From the NCBI RefSeq assembly GCF_009905375.1, contig NC_133648.1:91986990-92050989 (forward strand): a stretch of DNA of 64,000 nucleotides, written 5' to 3'. A program made the translations under genes and the position numbers. The stretch comes from Apium graveolens. Its lineage: Eukaryota > Streptophyta > Magnoliopsida > Apiales > Apiaceae. Of the stretch, positions 9,800 to 21,813 are shown piece after piece. Every line of letters begins with the position of its first letter. Position 1 is the first letter of the stretch. The notes beneath the pieces were generated by a model. The model did not search any database and was not told where the DNA came from. It worked only from the letters and a program-made list of their open reading frames with translations.

Positions 9800-10960
9800 A
9801 TGCCCCCACAAGGAAAAAGATTAAGCGCAAACCTGGAACGTGATAATCAGGGAGGTTGCAATTAAGATATAAAGAACCCGGAATATAATAAAGTGGAAAA
9901 TGAAGATTTTAAATTAAAAGATGACTCCAATTATGGGGAGTAGGAAGAAATATTTAGACTAAGAAAGCAAAAGTCGAGCGAGATAAGGAGACCCGAGACG
10001 GTACTCCTATACGGAAATTCATGAACCTGTCTAAACAGAACTTATATTTTATTCCCAACCACCACCCTGAGGAGACAGTGCGGTGGGAAATTCTTTCAGG
10101 ATCTTTAGATCGCTAAGCTCTCAGAGTTCCAAGGAACAAGCTGACCCAGTCAAGGCAAGAGCCTGGCTAAAGGAAATATAGGAATCATTTGAGATTCTAA
10201 ATGATTGACGAATCACAAAAGACTGTTTTTATCACTTACCCTCCTAAGAGAGAGACCACCCGCCGGTGAAAGGCCAAGGAAGGCATGAAGCAAGAGATTA
10301 TAATAAACTGATTTAAGTTCAGTCAATTGTTTTCGGGAAAGTAATTCCCAAAGATAAGGAGATAGTGTAAAAGCTTTAGAGCCAGAACAAAGGCAGACGA
10401 GTATGATAAATTATGAATCTAAGTTGTAAAAGTTATCAAGATTCGTTCTGAGGACACAAATCCAGAATGACGGGATGTTTGAAATCAATGCTTATGTTGT
10501 GTTGGTTTAAAAAAAAATGGTAAGAGAAAGGAAAATAAAAAGAAAGTGAAGTGGAAAGGAATACAAGGGCAATAGAGTTGAGGTATGATAAGGGAGTTGG
10601 GTATGAGGAAACCCTAAAGACTCGTAGCAATAAAAATAGAAAAGTATGTAATCGTCAGGATGAGGGTGATTCACCATGAGTTAAAATAGATGGTTGAAGG
10701 TGTAAGAGATACATATATTTTATCCCCTGTAAGTTGGGAGGATTCGAGGAAACCTTTAGATAGTTCGAAGGATAAATAATAAGACGCGGATAGACTAAGG
10801 AGACAAGAAAGTAAGAAAGTAGGAAAGTTGGATGAAGGAAGTGACCTTCAATAATGTGAAATGTAAGACCGGTGGCTCGATACCCAGAAAGGGAGGCGCC
10901 AGGTATGAGAGATATCCCAACATTGAGGTGACTGTTGAGATAAACAACGAAAGTAAATAA
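9800..10960 (+). pseudogene. Tekay-A gag remnant
   Basis: Gag forms the virus-like particle that packages element RNA. The remnant starts ATGCCCCCACAAGG (MPPQGKRLS), the usual MPP start of this lineage and parallel to MPPKR in Tekay-C. At about 10150-10340 the capsid core can be followed: ARAWLKEI, stop, ESFEILND, then a region matching the ATYWW block, then FSQLF. The stop TAG after LKEI and the TGA after ILND are also in Tekay-B (37480-37515), so they predate the split of the two copies. A much-altered CCHC zinc knuckle may lie near 10860. Frame changes and stops occur every few dozen codons. Confidence 0.65.
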
Positions 10961-11890
10961 GGAATTATTAAGAAGAGGTTCACGTTGAACACGACCAATA
11001 TCTTCCAGAACATCCTTGTTATCGTTACCAAATTAGGCAAGACAAGCGGATAACCGTTGCTATCTTTTGGAGGCCATATTGATTGACCCCATTTTGAATA
11101 CAGATGTTATGGTGGAATTAGACATATACTATCAAGGTGGGAATGATTGAATAAGACACCCTTATCAGGGATATATGACTTGATTTATCCATGGAAGGAT
11201 GCAGGTACCTTTTAAAGGTGGAATTAAGGATAGAACATCGGTAACTTAAAATGAATCCTAGGGGAATGCATAAAGGTTGGCATTTCACCCTTAATAGGGA
11301 CAATATGAGTTTTGACAGGATGAATTGGAAAGGGTTAAGGTAACAACAACCTTTAAGGATCAGTGGAGAATTTTTTTCAGAAGTATATAGACAATGGTTC
11401 TAGTAATAGTGAATGGTATTTTGATATGCCCTGTATCTAGGGAATACAGGAGGAACGATTGAAGGATAACCTTAGAGGTTTTACAAGGAGAAAGGTAATA
11501 TTCAAAATTCTCAAGAATAAAAATGTTGATAAAAGAAAAATGATGTAATTATAATGATGCCAAGTGGGGCACGTGTTAAACCACAAGAAATTATGGATCG
11601 AACCAGTAATGGTCGAAATTGTTCAGGGTAATTAGGACTTAAGAAAAAAAAATGTTCTAAGTATGATTGAGAGTCAGTCTTGACAGTGATTAGCCTCTAA
11701 AGACTGAGGCAATAACTTATGGAAAAAAATGGTGATATTTTTTTTCCATCTGATTTTAAGGAAAACATCTTCACTCAAGCAGTGATCGGAAATAAGGTAG
11801 AAAATTTATTTGGAGGTGGTTAAAATGACATTGACTGTAAGGAAATTTTACTATCAGGAAAGGCCAAAGAGGTGGCCGACACTTTAAAGG
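10961..11890 (+). pseudogene. Tekay-A reverse transcriptase and RNase H remnant, shortened
   Basis: Nucleotide-level resemblance to Tekay-C pol can be traced in patches. Around 11360-11520, FFQKYIDN and then RLKDNLRGF match the region around [16 protein letters not shown] and the following helix, but the FIDD active-site stretch itself is scrambled. Around 11560-11640, VGHVLNHKKLWIEPVMVE matches the thumb ([19 protein letters not shown]). At 11830-11890, the segment ending SGKAKEVADTL matches the RNase H end ([16 protein letters not shown]). Only about 0.9 kb remains where an intact element needs over 2 kb, so parts are deleted. It cannot code for an enzyme. The same patches in the same order occur in Tekay-B. 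Confidence 0.5.
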
Positions 11891-12379
11891 TAAGTGGATA
11901 ATTATAGGCGCGTGTGCCAAAAGAATACAGTGATGATGGTTAAAAATGTGAAGGTTGAATTATGGTTTGGAAGATTGACATTCCTTCTGATGACTGTGCA
12001 ATACCCAACCGTAATAGTAGTTGGTAAAGGTTTAATTCGTGTAATCGCCATGAACGGGCTATCTATCTTAGAAGGTCCTATCTTGAGATAAGCCAGGACC
12101 ATGTTTCAAAAAGGACTAGACGAACCTTTGAGTTAAGTCTTCTATTTAAGGCATATGATTAAGAATGGTATTAACCTGCTATCGTTGCTTTGATTGAAAC
12201 TCTTCTGCACTTTTATCTGCTTCATGTCATGAAAGTACGTCAGAGTTTGGAGTGTTCTTCATGAATTGTGATTGGTGGTTATGTTAACTCCTTAAGAGAA
12301 TTAGATACGAGATGTATGGACTCCGTATGGTTAGCTATTAAGACTTCATGGAAAATGAATGACTACAGTAGGTCAGTGG
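11891..12379 (+). other. Unassigned internal segment of Tekay-A
   Basis: Between the RNase H remnant and the integrase remnant. It aligns with 39181-39700 of Tekay-B but shows no domain that I can name. The zinc-binding N-terminus of integrase should lie here and is not visible. Confidence 0.5.
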
Positions 12380-14060
12380 TGGACCATAGTAAGGCAGCAA
12401 TGATTCTGCGAGTAATGAGCTGATTACAACCGTGAGAGTTGTATTGGAATGGGTGTTGAGATTGAGTACCACTAATCGGGTCGTGGTAGTGTATAAGTTA
12501 TCATTGATAGACTAATTAAGTAGAGTATCTACCTATTGAATATTTATTCTTTCTTATCAATAGAGAGTCGTATTACTATACGAGGAAGGTTGCAGTGCAA
12601 GCATAGAATCCGAGTAACGGTGATATATAGAAGGAGGTCCCAGATTCGATTTTCGATGTCGAAGGAGTTTCAAAGGTGATTATGTATAAGCTCGAGGAAG
12701 AGCATGGGTCCATAGAATGATGGACGGAATGGCGAAAATATTTAGGCATGGGAAATACGATGCTATAATACTTGATGCTGATATAAATACGTTTATGTTT
12801 TGTTCTCCTATGACAAACCTCTATAGTTCAGAGTTAAGTTCCAAGCCAGATATTTTGTGGAAGTATATTTTTCATATATACAATTCTCTTCAATTCGTTC
12901 TTTTCTCTTCTTTTCATTTCATGTAAGCTGAGAAGAACAACCCTTCCAGAAAGGGGAGGTATTGCCGAATGACTATCTATCTGTGTGATAGAAGCCTAGT
13001 AGGATACCAGCTATTGTTTAATCGCTGGTCAAGTACTAAAGGCTGGCCACCTTCTGTACTAACTAAGCGATATAACAAGTGTTCATGATCATAGTGATCT
13101 CTCAACAAATTCCTTTACTTCTATTTGATTGATCAAATTTTGGAAAATAGAAACAACTGAAAAAGGAGTAATAAAGTGGTGGTAGTATGCGGAATGGGAA
13201 CACATTCGTGATACTAAGGTTGACGTGGTTATTAAAAGGTTATAGAACGCTAACGAGCAAAAGTATAACCAGTATAATATTAGGAACGGAAGGTAGTAGC
13301 GATTACGAACTGGAAAAGAATGGGTATTGAGAAGCAGAAGCTCTAATGCTAAAAGCTATAATGAGAGTCTGTGCAATAGACTTGAAAGAAATTGGAATGA
13401 TCACTTAACACGGATTGAGTTTTCTTACGACAATAGATCATATGTCAGTATTGAGATGTCACCTTATGAGATCCTTGAGGGAAGACAATGTCGATCTCCC
13501 TTATGTTAAGATGAAGTTGTAGAGCGTAAGATGCTCGGATCCGCAGTAGTCCAAAGGACCAAGGATATGATAGATCTAATCAGAGGACGGCTGGTAGTAG
13601 CCCAAGATGGACATTACACGAAAGGACAAAGAGTATGAAATAGGGGACCTAGTAATGTTATAGGTATCCCTTGGAAAGGATTAATGAGGTTCGGAAAGAA
13701 AGGAAAGCTAAGTCTACAATTTGTTGGACCCTCGGATATATTAAGAAGTATTGGGAAGTTAGCATATGAGCTAGCCTTACCCCAGAGCATGTAGCAAGTC
13801 ATAACGGGTTTCACGTATCAATGTTAAGAAAGTGTAATTCGGATGCTAGACAAATAGGGGCATATGAGCGCATAGACATGCAACGAGACGTAACCTATAT
13901 GGAGCAACCAGGAAGGTTATAGAGTGAAAAGGAACAAGTGCTTAGGAGAAGGATTATCAAACTAGGCAGAGTTGGTGGTAAGACCACAATGTCGAAAATT
14001 GACTAGAGAGTTAGAAGGCACAATGCTAGAAAAGCATCCCCAACTGTTTTCTATCTGATT
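12380..14060 (+). pseudogene. Tekay-A integrase and chromodomain remnant
   Basis: Traces of the integrase core occur near 12480-12560 (VVVYKLSLID, matching [13 protein letters not shown]) and near 12630-12670 (matching [13 protein letters not shown]). Segment 12717-13320 has no match to integrase and may be an insertion shared with Tekay-B. From 13327 the match is clear: YNESLCNRLERNWNDHLTR, then MSPYEILEGRQCRSPL, then a GPY/F-type region (13640-13830) and a chromodomain-like tail (about 13860-14050, TYMEQPG...LRRRIIKLGRVGG). Chromodomain tails direct insertion to chromatin marks in chromoviruses. Multiple stops and frameshifts inactivate it. Confidence 0.65.
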
Positions 14061-14077
14061 CCGGGACGGAATCCTTT

Positions 14078-14090
14078 AAAGGAGGGGAGA
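14078..14090 (+). other. Polypurine tract of Tekay-A
   Basis: AAAGGAGGGGAGA, one base before the 3' LTR start at 14092. Tekay-B has the same tract at 41379-41390. Confidence 0.9.
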
Positions 14091-14091
14091 C

Positions 14092-16179
14092 TGTAATAAC
14101 CCCAATGTTTGGAAATTTTTGAAACCCTTATGAATAGTGTTTTTGCTGAATGAGAAAAATTTTCATGCCACGCTATGTAGGGGTTCTGTTATTGATCTTA
14201 TGGAATATTATTAGTACTCTATGTGGTATATAAGTGTATGTAAAGATCGTCAGAATCCAATTCCGAACACTTTGATTTTTCCCGGAAATCCAATAGATAT
14301 GGAAAGAATTGAGTATAAGGTAACAGGATAAAAGGATTTAAATTAAAGGATTATAATAGAGGATCATAAAAAGGAATTTAATGTATTGAGAAAGGTTAAG
14401 GGAACCTAAGTAATAAGATCCCGGGTATGATCCCTCGAACGATAAACGAAAACGAAAGTTAAGCGAACCGTATAACAGATCAGCGGTCATTAGGCAAACA
14501 ATTAAAAGCTAATCAAAGGGATTAGTGGGGGTGATGTCATCCAACCAATAGAAAGAGGACAAAGGAGGGGTGATGACATCACAAAGTGATGTAGGCATGA
14601 CATAGAAGGGAAGGAAGTGTGGTTGAATTATAACCACACAAAATCAAGGTTAATTAAGTCATTAACCAAAAACAACACAAAAAATCAAACAACCAAGCAA
14701 ATCATTTCATTTTCATCAAAAAAAACACAAAAACCTCTTTCTTCCCAAGCTAACTCTCGGCTTCTTTCTTAAAATTTGAAGATCCAAGCTCCACCACTTA
14801 CTATTTAGCAAGGTAATTATCTAAGCTTCCCCATGGATAGTTACATACTTCCTATAAGTTTAAGCTTCTAATTCCAAGCCAATCTTTTTCTATAAATCAA
14901 GGAAGAAGATGGTGAATAGTAACCTTCAAGAAATAACTTTAGTTTTCTTGAATTTTTATGAAAGATTAAGGTGATACAAGCAAGGATCAAGGTTCTTTAG
15001 GCATTCAAAGCTCTTGTGTTGTGTTAAAAAGCTTCAAGGAAGGTATAATCTCTTAACCAAGCTTTGTTATTGAATGTTAAGAGCATAATATGAGTATTTT
15101 AGTTCATGAGAGGCTTGATGGTTGTGTATGTAGAGATTAGTGAGTTTTGGGATGTTGTTGGATTGGTAAATGTTGTTGTTTTGATTAAAAGAACTTAAGT
15201 ATGATTAAAGTTAAGCTTAGGCATAAGTATGAATGATTAAATTAAATTGGTTGGGGTTGTTATGATGTGAAAAGGATGGATGTTGGTTGTATGTTGGATT
15301 TGAGGTTGATTTGGGATGGTTTTGAATGGTTTAAAATTGGGAAATCGCGTAAACATAGCCGTCGTAACGTCCGATTTTCTTTGGACTGTTTTTGTGCATA
15401 GCATTAGGACCCGAGAACCCCCTGCTAGATTATGACCACTGACATGTTTAGATAACTCATGTTATGAGCTTCGTTTTGATATGTAGTTTGTTCGATTCCG
15501 ATGCACGGTTTAGGAGAAACGACCGTTTCAAGTAACGGCGTTTCGCGAACGAAACTTTTCCCCTCGCCTTACTTTGAAACATAGGTTAAAGACCAAAAAG
15601 GGTTAATTAATGTATGAAACATTTATGGTAAGTGTTTTAGGCAGTTGGTAAGACACTCGCGAAGGAATCGCTTTAAAACTCGTAAAGGTTAAATTATTAA
15701 AAATGGTGGAGCCGAGGGTACCCGAGTGACTTAAGCGAATCAGTGAGCGCAAAACAAGCGTTAGAGTCTAAGTTAGTTAAAGTATAGATTTACAAGTGAT
15801 TTTAGTTTAATTCCAACTTACTTGTTGTTTATAGGTTACCAGACTCGTCCCGAGCCTTTTATCACCCCAAGTCGCTCAGGCAAGTATTCTATCCGTTATA
15901 CTGTTGTTGTGATGTATACATTTGTATATGCATGATCTTGCGATAAATGCATATTGGTTATTTAGCAAATTCTTGCGATATATTGTAGCATGTGATATGG
16001 TGTATATGCATGCCTGTTTCATATTCTTGAAATATATATCTGTTGGTTCAGTTGATAATACCTATGCTAGAGAATAGCGGTAACTTGCATATACCCTTAG
16101 TATAGGGACCCAAAGGTGAAAATATTTTCTAAAACCGGGAGTCGAGGATCCCGAGTAGATTTTGTATATATGGATATGG

Positions 16180-16211
<32 letters not shown>

Positions 16212-18250
16212 GGTTATAGTTTTCCAAACTATTAATCGAATAAGGTTTATTCGATAACTTTAACTTTATTTTATTATTGAATATTATTTCGAATATTATT
16301 CGAAGGCGTATGACTCCTTTTATTTATTTATTTGAATATTATTTGAATATTCATTCGAGGGCTTATGACTCTTTTATTTATTTATTTGAATATTATTTGA
16401 ATATTCATTCGAAGGCTTATGACTCAGTTTATATTATTTAATGAATATTATTTGAATATTCATTTGAGGATCTATGACTCCGATTATTTGCTGAGGTATA
16501 TTCTTTATTTTATTAAAGAATAAGGTGTCAATAATCAAACTTATTTTCGATTATTCAAATAAAGATAATACTTTCATATAAGTATATCTTTGGTTATTTA
16601 ATACTCGTTTCAAGTATAAGTTTTAATACTTCTACTTCAATTATTTTTATAAAGATTATTCTTTATGGGAATATTATTTACATAATAATATTCAGTCATT
16701 TTCTAAATATTCTGGGGACTGATTTACTTCATTAAATCAGCTTTACTCCAAACACTCTATAAAGTGTTTTCGAGTCTTCAAAATGATTTTTAAAGTCAGA
16801 GCGGATCCCAAAACTCATTTTTATATTTAAGATCTTCCTTTTTAAGGGGATTTAAATACTCGCTCAAAACCTGGGGAATCCGGCTCTGTGGTGTATTTTA
16901 TATTCGCAACGAGGTTGTAGTTTTGGTAAATGAATTGATTACTTGCCCAATGTTCGGGAAGTAAGCCCATCTAATTGAGTCGGCATAAGCGACAGGCCGG
17001 GGTACGGTCTATGAAAGTGTAAGTGGCTGGGTGGCAGTCCATCAACGCGTAAGAGGCCGGGTGGCGGTCCAGCACAAGGTCCTTATGTGGCCAGGGTGAT
17101 GACCGGTGGGGGATTCATCCATCTACTAGTAGAAAAGGTTACTTATTGGTATCTTTGCCTGATCAGCAAGATATCTGGTTTATGCCAAAATTCTTTCCTT
17201 TCCAAATTTATTGGATATTGCAATTCTGTTCATACTTTACATGACAGAGGTTTTCAGGAAATGTATATATATATATATAGGTGTATATATATGTCGGGAC
17301 TTAATGAAGTATCTCGTAACTTCATTATTTATAATGATATTCAAAGCTTGAATCTATTCAAATCTTGTCTTGTAGTCTCATCTATGTGATGAACTTTTGA
17401 AACTAATTATAACTTGAACGGTGGTAGTTCAAGTAGTATTTGGGAAAGATATAAGTATATTGGGGTATTTTGTAACTTCATCTTTTAAACTTATATCTAA
17501 TTAATAATTGTCTTATGAATGACAAAGATTTTCAGAAAAATGTTGAGACAAGGTTAGATATATGAGATCACCTTGCAAACGATATTTTTTTTATACAGTT
17601 ATACACTGGGACTTTGTGTATATTATGCATGGAAGAGGACTTCTAATATTTTGAAAAGCATATATGTATATATACTGAATATTTTGCGACTTCATCGTAT
17701 TAAGATATCAAACTTGGTTCATTTCTTTTGACCAAGACTTTCATGAGTATTATGAGTAGGCTCATATACTGTTAATCATTATACATATTATTTTGGTGGG
17801 CTTGCTGCTCACCCTTGCTTTCTTTTTTCATCACACAACAACAGATAGAAAAGATGAACAGAACCAAGCTCCCAATTCACAAGCGATTAGGAGACGTTCC
17901 GCAGTTTTCTAGAAGCATTGATGCCGCCGTAGCTGAGGTAGGAACTACCAATAGGCTAGACTTTCAACTTTTGATGGACCAGATTTATTTATATTTATGA
18001 ATTGTAATAATGACAAAGAAATGTAAATTTATTCAGAAAACCTTTTAAGGTGTATTGGCAGATAATTGTGGAATAAAATGACTTGTGGTTATTTTTGGAT
18101 GTTCATCTCTGAGACTATAACGTGTGGTGTGTGTGTTTATTGTGGGGTCACAGTACAGAGTAGTTGAGTAATTATTAAGATTGGGTGTTATTAAGGGAAA
18201 TGGAACTCGTGACGACCCGGATCCCCGACCCCGGATCTGGGGGTGTTACA
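14092..18250 (+). repeat. 3' LTR of Tekay-A (4159 bp)
   Basis: Same ends and internal features as the 5' LTR, with about 34 substitutions and a 2-bp difference in the TA run. It is followed by the target duplication TTTCA at 18251-18255. Confidence 0.95.
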
Positions 18251-19600
18251 TTTCATCTTTTGTATGACTAATTTCCCTTATAACTATACCTCTAATTGGT
18301 CTGGTAGAAGGATCATCTTCATAAAGTACTTGATAAATAACGTCAATATCAGCATTTCCGTCTTCATGTAATTCTTGAACTCTTCCTCCATTGCCTTAGC
18401 TGTTCAAGATCAACTCCAGGATTTTCTTTTACAAATATTCTTCTACTCACCTTAGAGTCAAATAATTGAATCTTTTGATCCTTGTAGAACAGAGTTATCT
18501 ATCTTCCTTTAACTTTCAGAGTTTGAAGTTATTGACTTGCTTCAACACCAGTTTCTATCTCCAGAATACCTTGGTCTTCATCAGCAACAATTGTGACATG
18601 AAGATTGTTGCATTTTAGTAGTCACAATCAAATCTTCTACTCTTCTTTCATTCTTACTCTCTCCACCTTGTCTAGACTGAAATCTAGTGATTGATTTTGA
18701 TGAACCACTAACTCCAACTAACTCTTCACCTCTTCTCCTTTTACTATCCTTCTGTCCACCTTTATTACCTCCATCAGGATTTTCATCATCAGTATCTATC
18801 AATGTCAGCTGTTTACATTTAGATTTAACAATTTTCTCCCCCTTGTTGGCATCATCACCAAGCAGTAGAGAAAGAATCAGCTCCATTGAATTCTGTACTT
18901 CTGGAAATAGGATATGTATCATCCTTCCAACGAGCATTCCAGAGATTATCAAAATAACCCTGCTTTTTCTTAGCATCTAACTCTTTCATTTTCTGTTGTC
19001 TCACATGCATAGACATATCTTCAGGGAAGAAAAGATCATCCTCAGGATCTAAAATAACATTAGAAATATTAGCTTCTTCACCATCATTAGATTCTTCAAT
19101 AGCAACTGGATTTTGCACTAATTGCCGAACTTCATCACCAGCTTCATCATGTAGAATAGAACTAGAAATTGATGCAATATATGATCCAGTAACTTCAGAA
19201 GATTCCACACCTTCAGTAGTTAACTCCACATTCAAGTATTGTAGATAAATGAATTGGAGCTTCAAAATTTAGTTTCAGGACCTTAGTTCCTGTAGAATGC
19301 TGTGGTGTTCCTGAAATAGATGAAACTTTATGAATGGACTGTTGTGCTACTACATCTTTAGCAACAACAGGGATTTTCTTAATTGATGGTAAAGTAGAGT
19401 AAATGGACTGTTATTCAACAAAAACATGGATTGTCTCTTGTGGTGGAATAGTAGAATGTATGGACTGCAAGAAAGTATTAGTACTTATACTTGCAGGGAG
19501 ATTAATAGCCTTTGGTACATCAGAGTTTTCTTGAGGTTCAACAGACTATTTTTCAGCATCTATTTCTTTAGAACTCCGAGCACCTGGACACATATAGCAA
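18251..19600 (-). pseudogene. SIRE-1 env-like region, N-terminal and middle part
   Basis: Continues the env-like reading that Tekay-A interrupts. Two overlapping minus-strand frames cover most of it: 19265-18855 (VELTTEGVESSEVTGSYIA, then DLFFPEDMSMHVRQQKMKEL) and 18976-18581 (DDANKGEKIVKSKCKQ, then KDSKRRRGEELVG). Before them, at 19600-19270, a Ser/Thr/Val-rich reading (for example HSTIPPQETIHV) carries several stops. The low-complexity, Ser-rich and acidic style resembles the middle of the SIRE-2 env-like protein but the sequence is not closely similar. No signal peptide, membrane segment or cysteine pattern is visible. A frameshift at about 18860-18980 and stops inactivate it. Confidence 0.5.
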
Positions 19601-20814
19601 ATAAAACTTAATCTCTCTATTCTTTTAAAGTAGTTTCACTTCTCCTCACACTACACATCTCATGACTTTTAAAAGTTAGGGCTTGCTCACAAGGATTACT
19701 AAATCCTATCTCTCATCTACCTCTCCTTTTTCCAGGAAGGATCCTGCCTCTCTTAAATTCTGTTTTTCTCTCAATCTTTTCATACGTCTCACAGAAAAAG
19801 GCTCAGAAAGATTGTCCTACAGAAATAAGAGGTGGCTAAAGAAGGGTGATTTGTAGTCATACCACTAGAGGTAGTCCTTAAATAAGGTCTAGAAGTAATC
19901 ATACCAATAGGATTTATATCATGAAAAATATAATAAATGTTAAAAAGACTGAATCAGTATTTAGAATAAATGCTGATAAAGTAATAACAATATATATACC
20001 TTGTGAATTCACAATTAAGCTCACAGTTAAAACTGTGGTTATGACAGTTGTTGTTCATCAATAATGAGAACCTCCATTTGAATTGGAGAGGATTTTATCA
20101 GGTTACTGTCATGTACCATGATCTCAAACCTTGTTCTTCATGCAAAGAACTAACACTTGAATGTGTTTATCGAAAGCTATCATAGAGTCTTCAGTTAAAA
20201 CTGATGAAACCTCTGTGTCTCTGTTAGTATCATTAAGATCTACCTCAGCAAGTAGTTTTAACCATCTAAATGTTGTTTCTGAGTGGTGCACACAATTCAA
20301 GAATTATGTCACTTGGTTTTTGGCAACATTTGAGAAAAGAATTCAAGTGTTTCAGTTGTGAGAAGAAATTTAAGATATAAGATGTGTTACTTTAAGAAAT
20401 GAGTGTGAACAACTTTCTTGAATAGAAAAAGAAAGTCTCAAAAGTATGTCTTGAATGGACATTTTGGATAGTCAAGTACACTCAAATATAATAATCCTTA
20501 TTGAATAAGAATTAAATCTTCCATAAATTTCTTCTTTAACAACAGTTACCTCCTGTAGTGTTCGTAATCTGTACTGAAGTGATCACATGAACTTAAACAG
20601 AGAGTTGTTTATTTACATGCACTATTAAAAACATCTGAAGTTAAGCATGCAGTACAGATTTGGATATAACATTTAAAAGCATTCAAGCACACACCAAAAA
20701 GTAAACAAGTAGTCACTTAGAGAATCAAAGAAGGTAAAAATATTTCGTTAATCATTAAGAAGTAGAGTACAAGATTTTATAGAATTTTAAACATAAAAAC
20801 CTAAACAATATAAC
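19601..20814 (-). other. Non-coding part of SIRE-1 between the small accessory frame and the env-like region
   Basis: About 1.2 kb, AT-rich, with no open frame whose composition suggests a gene and no clear repeat. It may contain the decayed start of the env-like gene. Confidence 0.5.
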
Positions 20815-21191
20815 TATTTGGACTTCTTCTTCTTTTCTTCTTCCCACTTCTTCATCGACCTCCGATGGAAGATACATGACATAGAACCTGCAAGATAAAT
20901 GATATCTTGAAATGCCAACATACGAGGCGATGTTGTTCTTCCTCGAGGCATCGTTGCGCAGCCTCCTCAGCTCTTCTCATATCTTCAAAGCGGACGTCTA
21001 ATCTAAAGAGATAGTGACTGAGTGTCATCCGAGTTAAGTCGATCAAGAATCGATTGTGGGATCTCAGAAAGAGGATAATCTTGGCCGTTAAAGACTACCA
21101 TGAGCCGAAAGATGTCAAAATACAATCTTCCATATTCAGGAATTACAACTGGACGATAAACTCCATGCGAAAGAGAATAGGAAGTGGCCAT
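20815..21191 (-). pseudogene. Small accessory frame of SIRE-1, unknown function
   Basis: Begins with an ATG at 21191 (MATSYSLSHGVYRPVVIPEY), reads to a stop at 21003, and continues after a frameshift with FRLDVRFEDMRRAEEAAQRCLEEEQHRL at 21000-20920. A further frame change leads to a basic, Lys-rich end (MKKWEEEKKKKSK) near 20818. Without the shifts it would be a protein of about 120 residues with a tyrosine-rich folded N-terminus, a coiled coil and a charged tail. It lies about 620 bp downstream of pol, ahead of the env-like region. I do not recognise a family. SIRE-2 has no obvious equivalent in its 540-bp pol/env spacer. Confidence 0.45.
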
Positions 21192-21813
21192 ATATTCTGA
21201 ATGAAGAAATTGAGTATGTTTGGAGTTTGTGAGTGAAAAGGCAGTGAGAAGTTTTGAGAGTGGAGGGTTGTATTTATAGAAGAGAAGTTAGAAACTGAAG
21301 AGACTCTTTGATTAACCATGTAATAATTATTCATAATGCAAATACACAATTACGTGTATCTAGATAAACAAAAAGTAATCTCTCTCTTCAGATTCCTGTT
21401 CCCAATGTAAATACTCAAGTATTACAAAATACCTGCATCAGTAGCTAACCCATTTAAGCAATTAAAAGATATTCCACTAACTCACTGATTAATTAAAAAT
21501 ACTGTGTAACAATTTATTTCGAATAAATTCAAAATAATCAATGAAGTATAACAGTCAATCATGCTTTAACTAATATCAGTATTTTAATTACGACTATCAG
21601 GACTTATCGACTACTAACATAAACTATTAGTCAAACTAAGTTTAACTAATAATAGAGCATGTAAGCATAATCGGTAGTTCAACATACAGTTTTCATATAA
21701 GATCATTTAGCACAATTTGCATGCTATCATGGCATCAACATTTAGTACAATAATCAATATCTAATAAGTACTGACACATAATAAGATACCATGCTTCAAA
21801 AATATCAGCAGAC
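21192..21813 (-). other. SIRE-1 spacer between pol and the small accessory frame
   Basis: About 620 bp of AT-rich sequence. I see no coding region, repeat or recognisable regulatory site. Confidence 0.5.

Larger units (their letters stand above)
4190..18250 (+). mobile_element. Tekay-A: complete-ended Ty3-gypsy chromovirus with a decayed gag-pol
   Basis: A complete element by structure: 5' LTR 4190-8350, primer site 8355, internal region 8351-14091, polypurine tract 14078-14090, 3' LTR 14092-18250, and 5-bp duplications TTTCA at 4185-4189 and 18251-18255. It sits in the env-like region of SIRE-1. The LTRs differ at about 34 positions in 4.16 kb (roughly 0.8 %), so insertion was fairly recent. 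Yet gag, RT, RNase H, integrase and the chromodomain are all broken by many stops and frameshifts, far more than 0.8 % divergence would produce. It was therefore probably copied by proteins made elsewhere. Only the frame ahead of gag (8622-9386) is open. Confidence 0.9.

Noticed and set aside
10436..11303. Minus-strand frames of 60-80 codons in the Tekay-A interior
   Set aside because: They oppose the decayed gag and RT on the plus strand and have no family resemblance.
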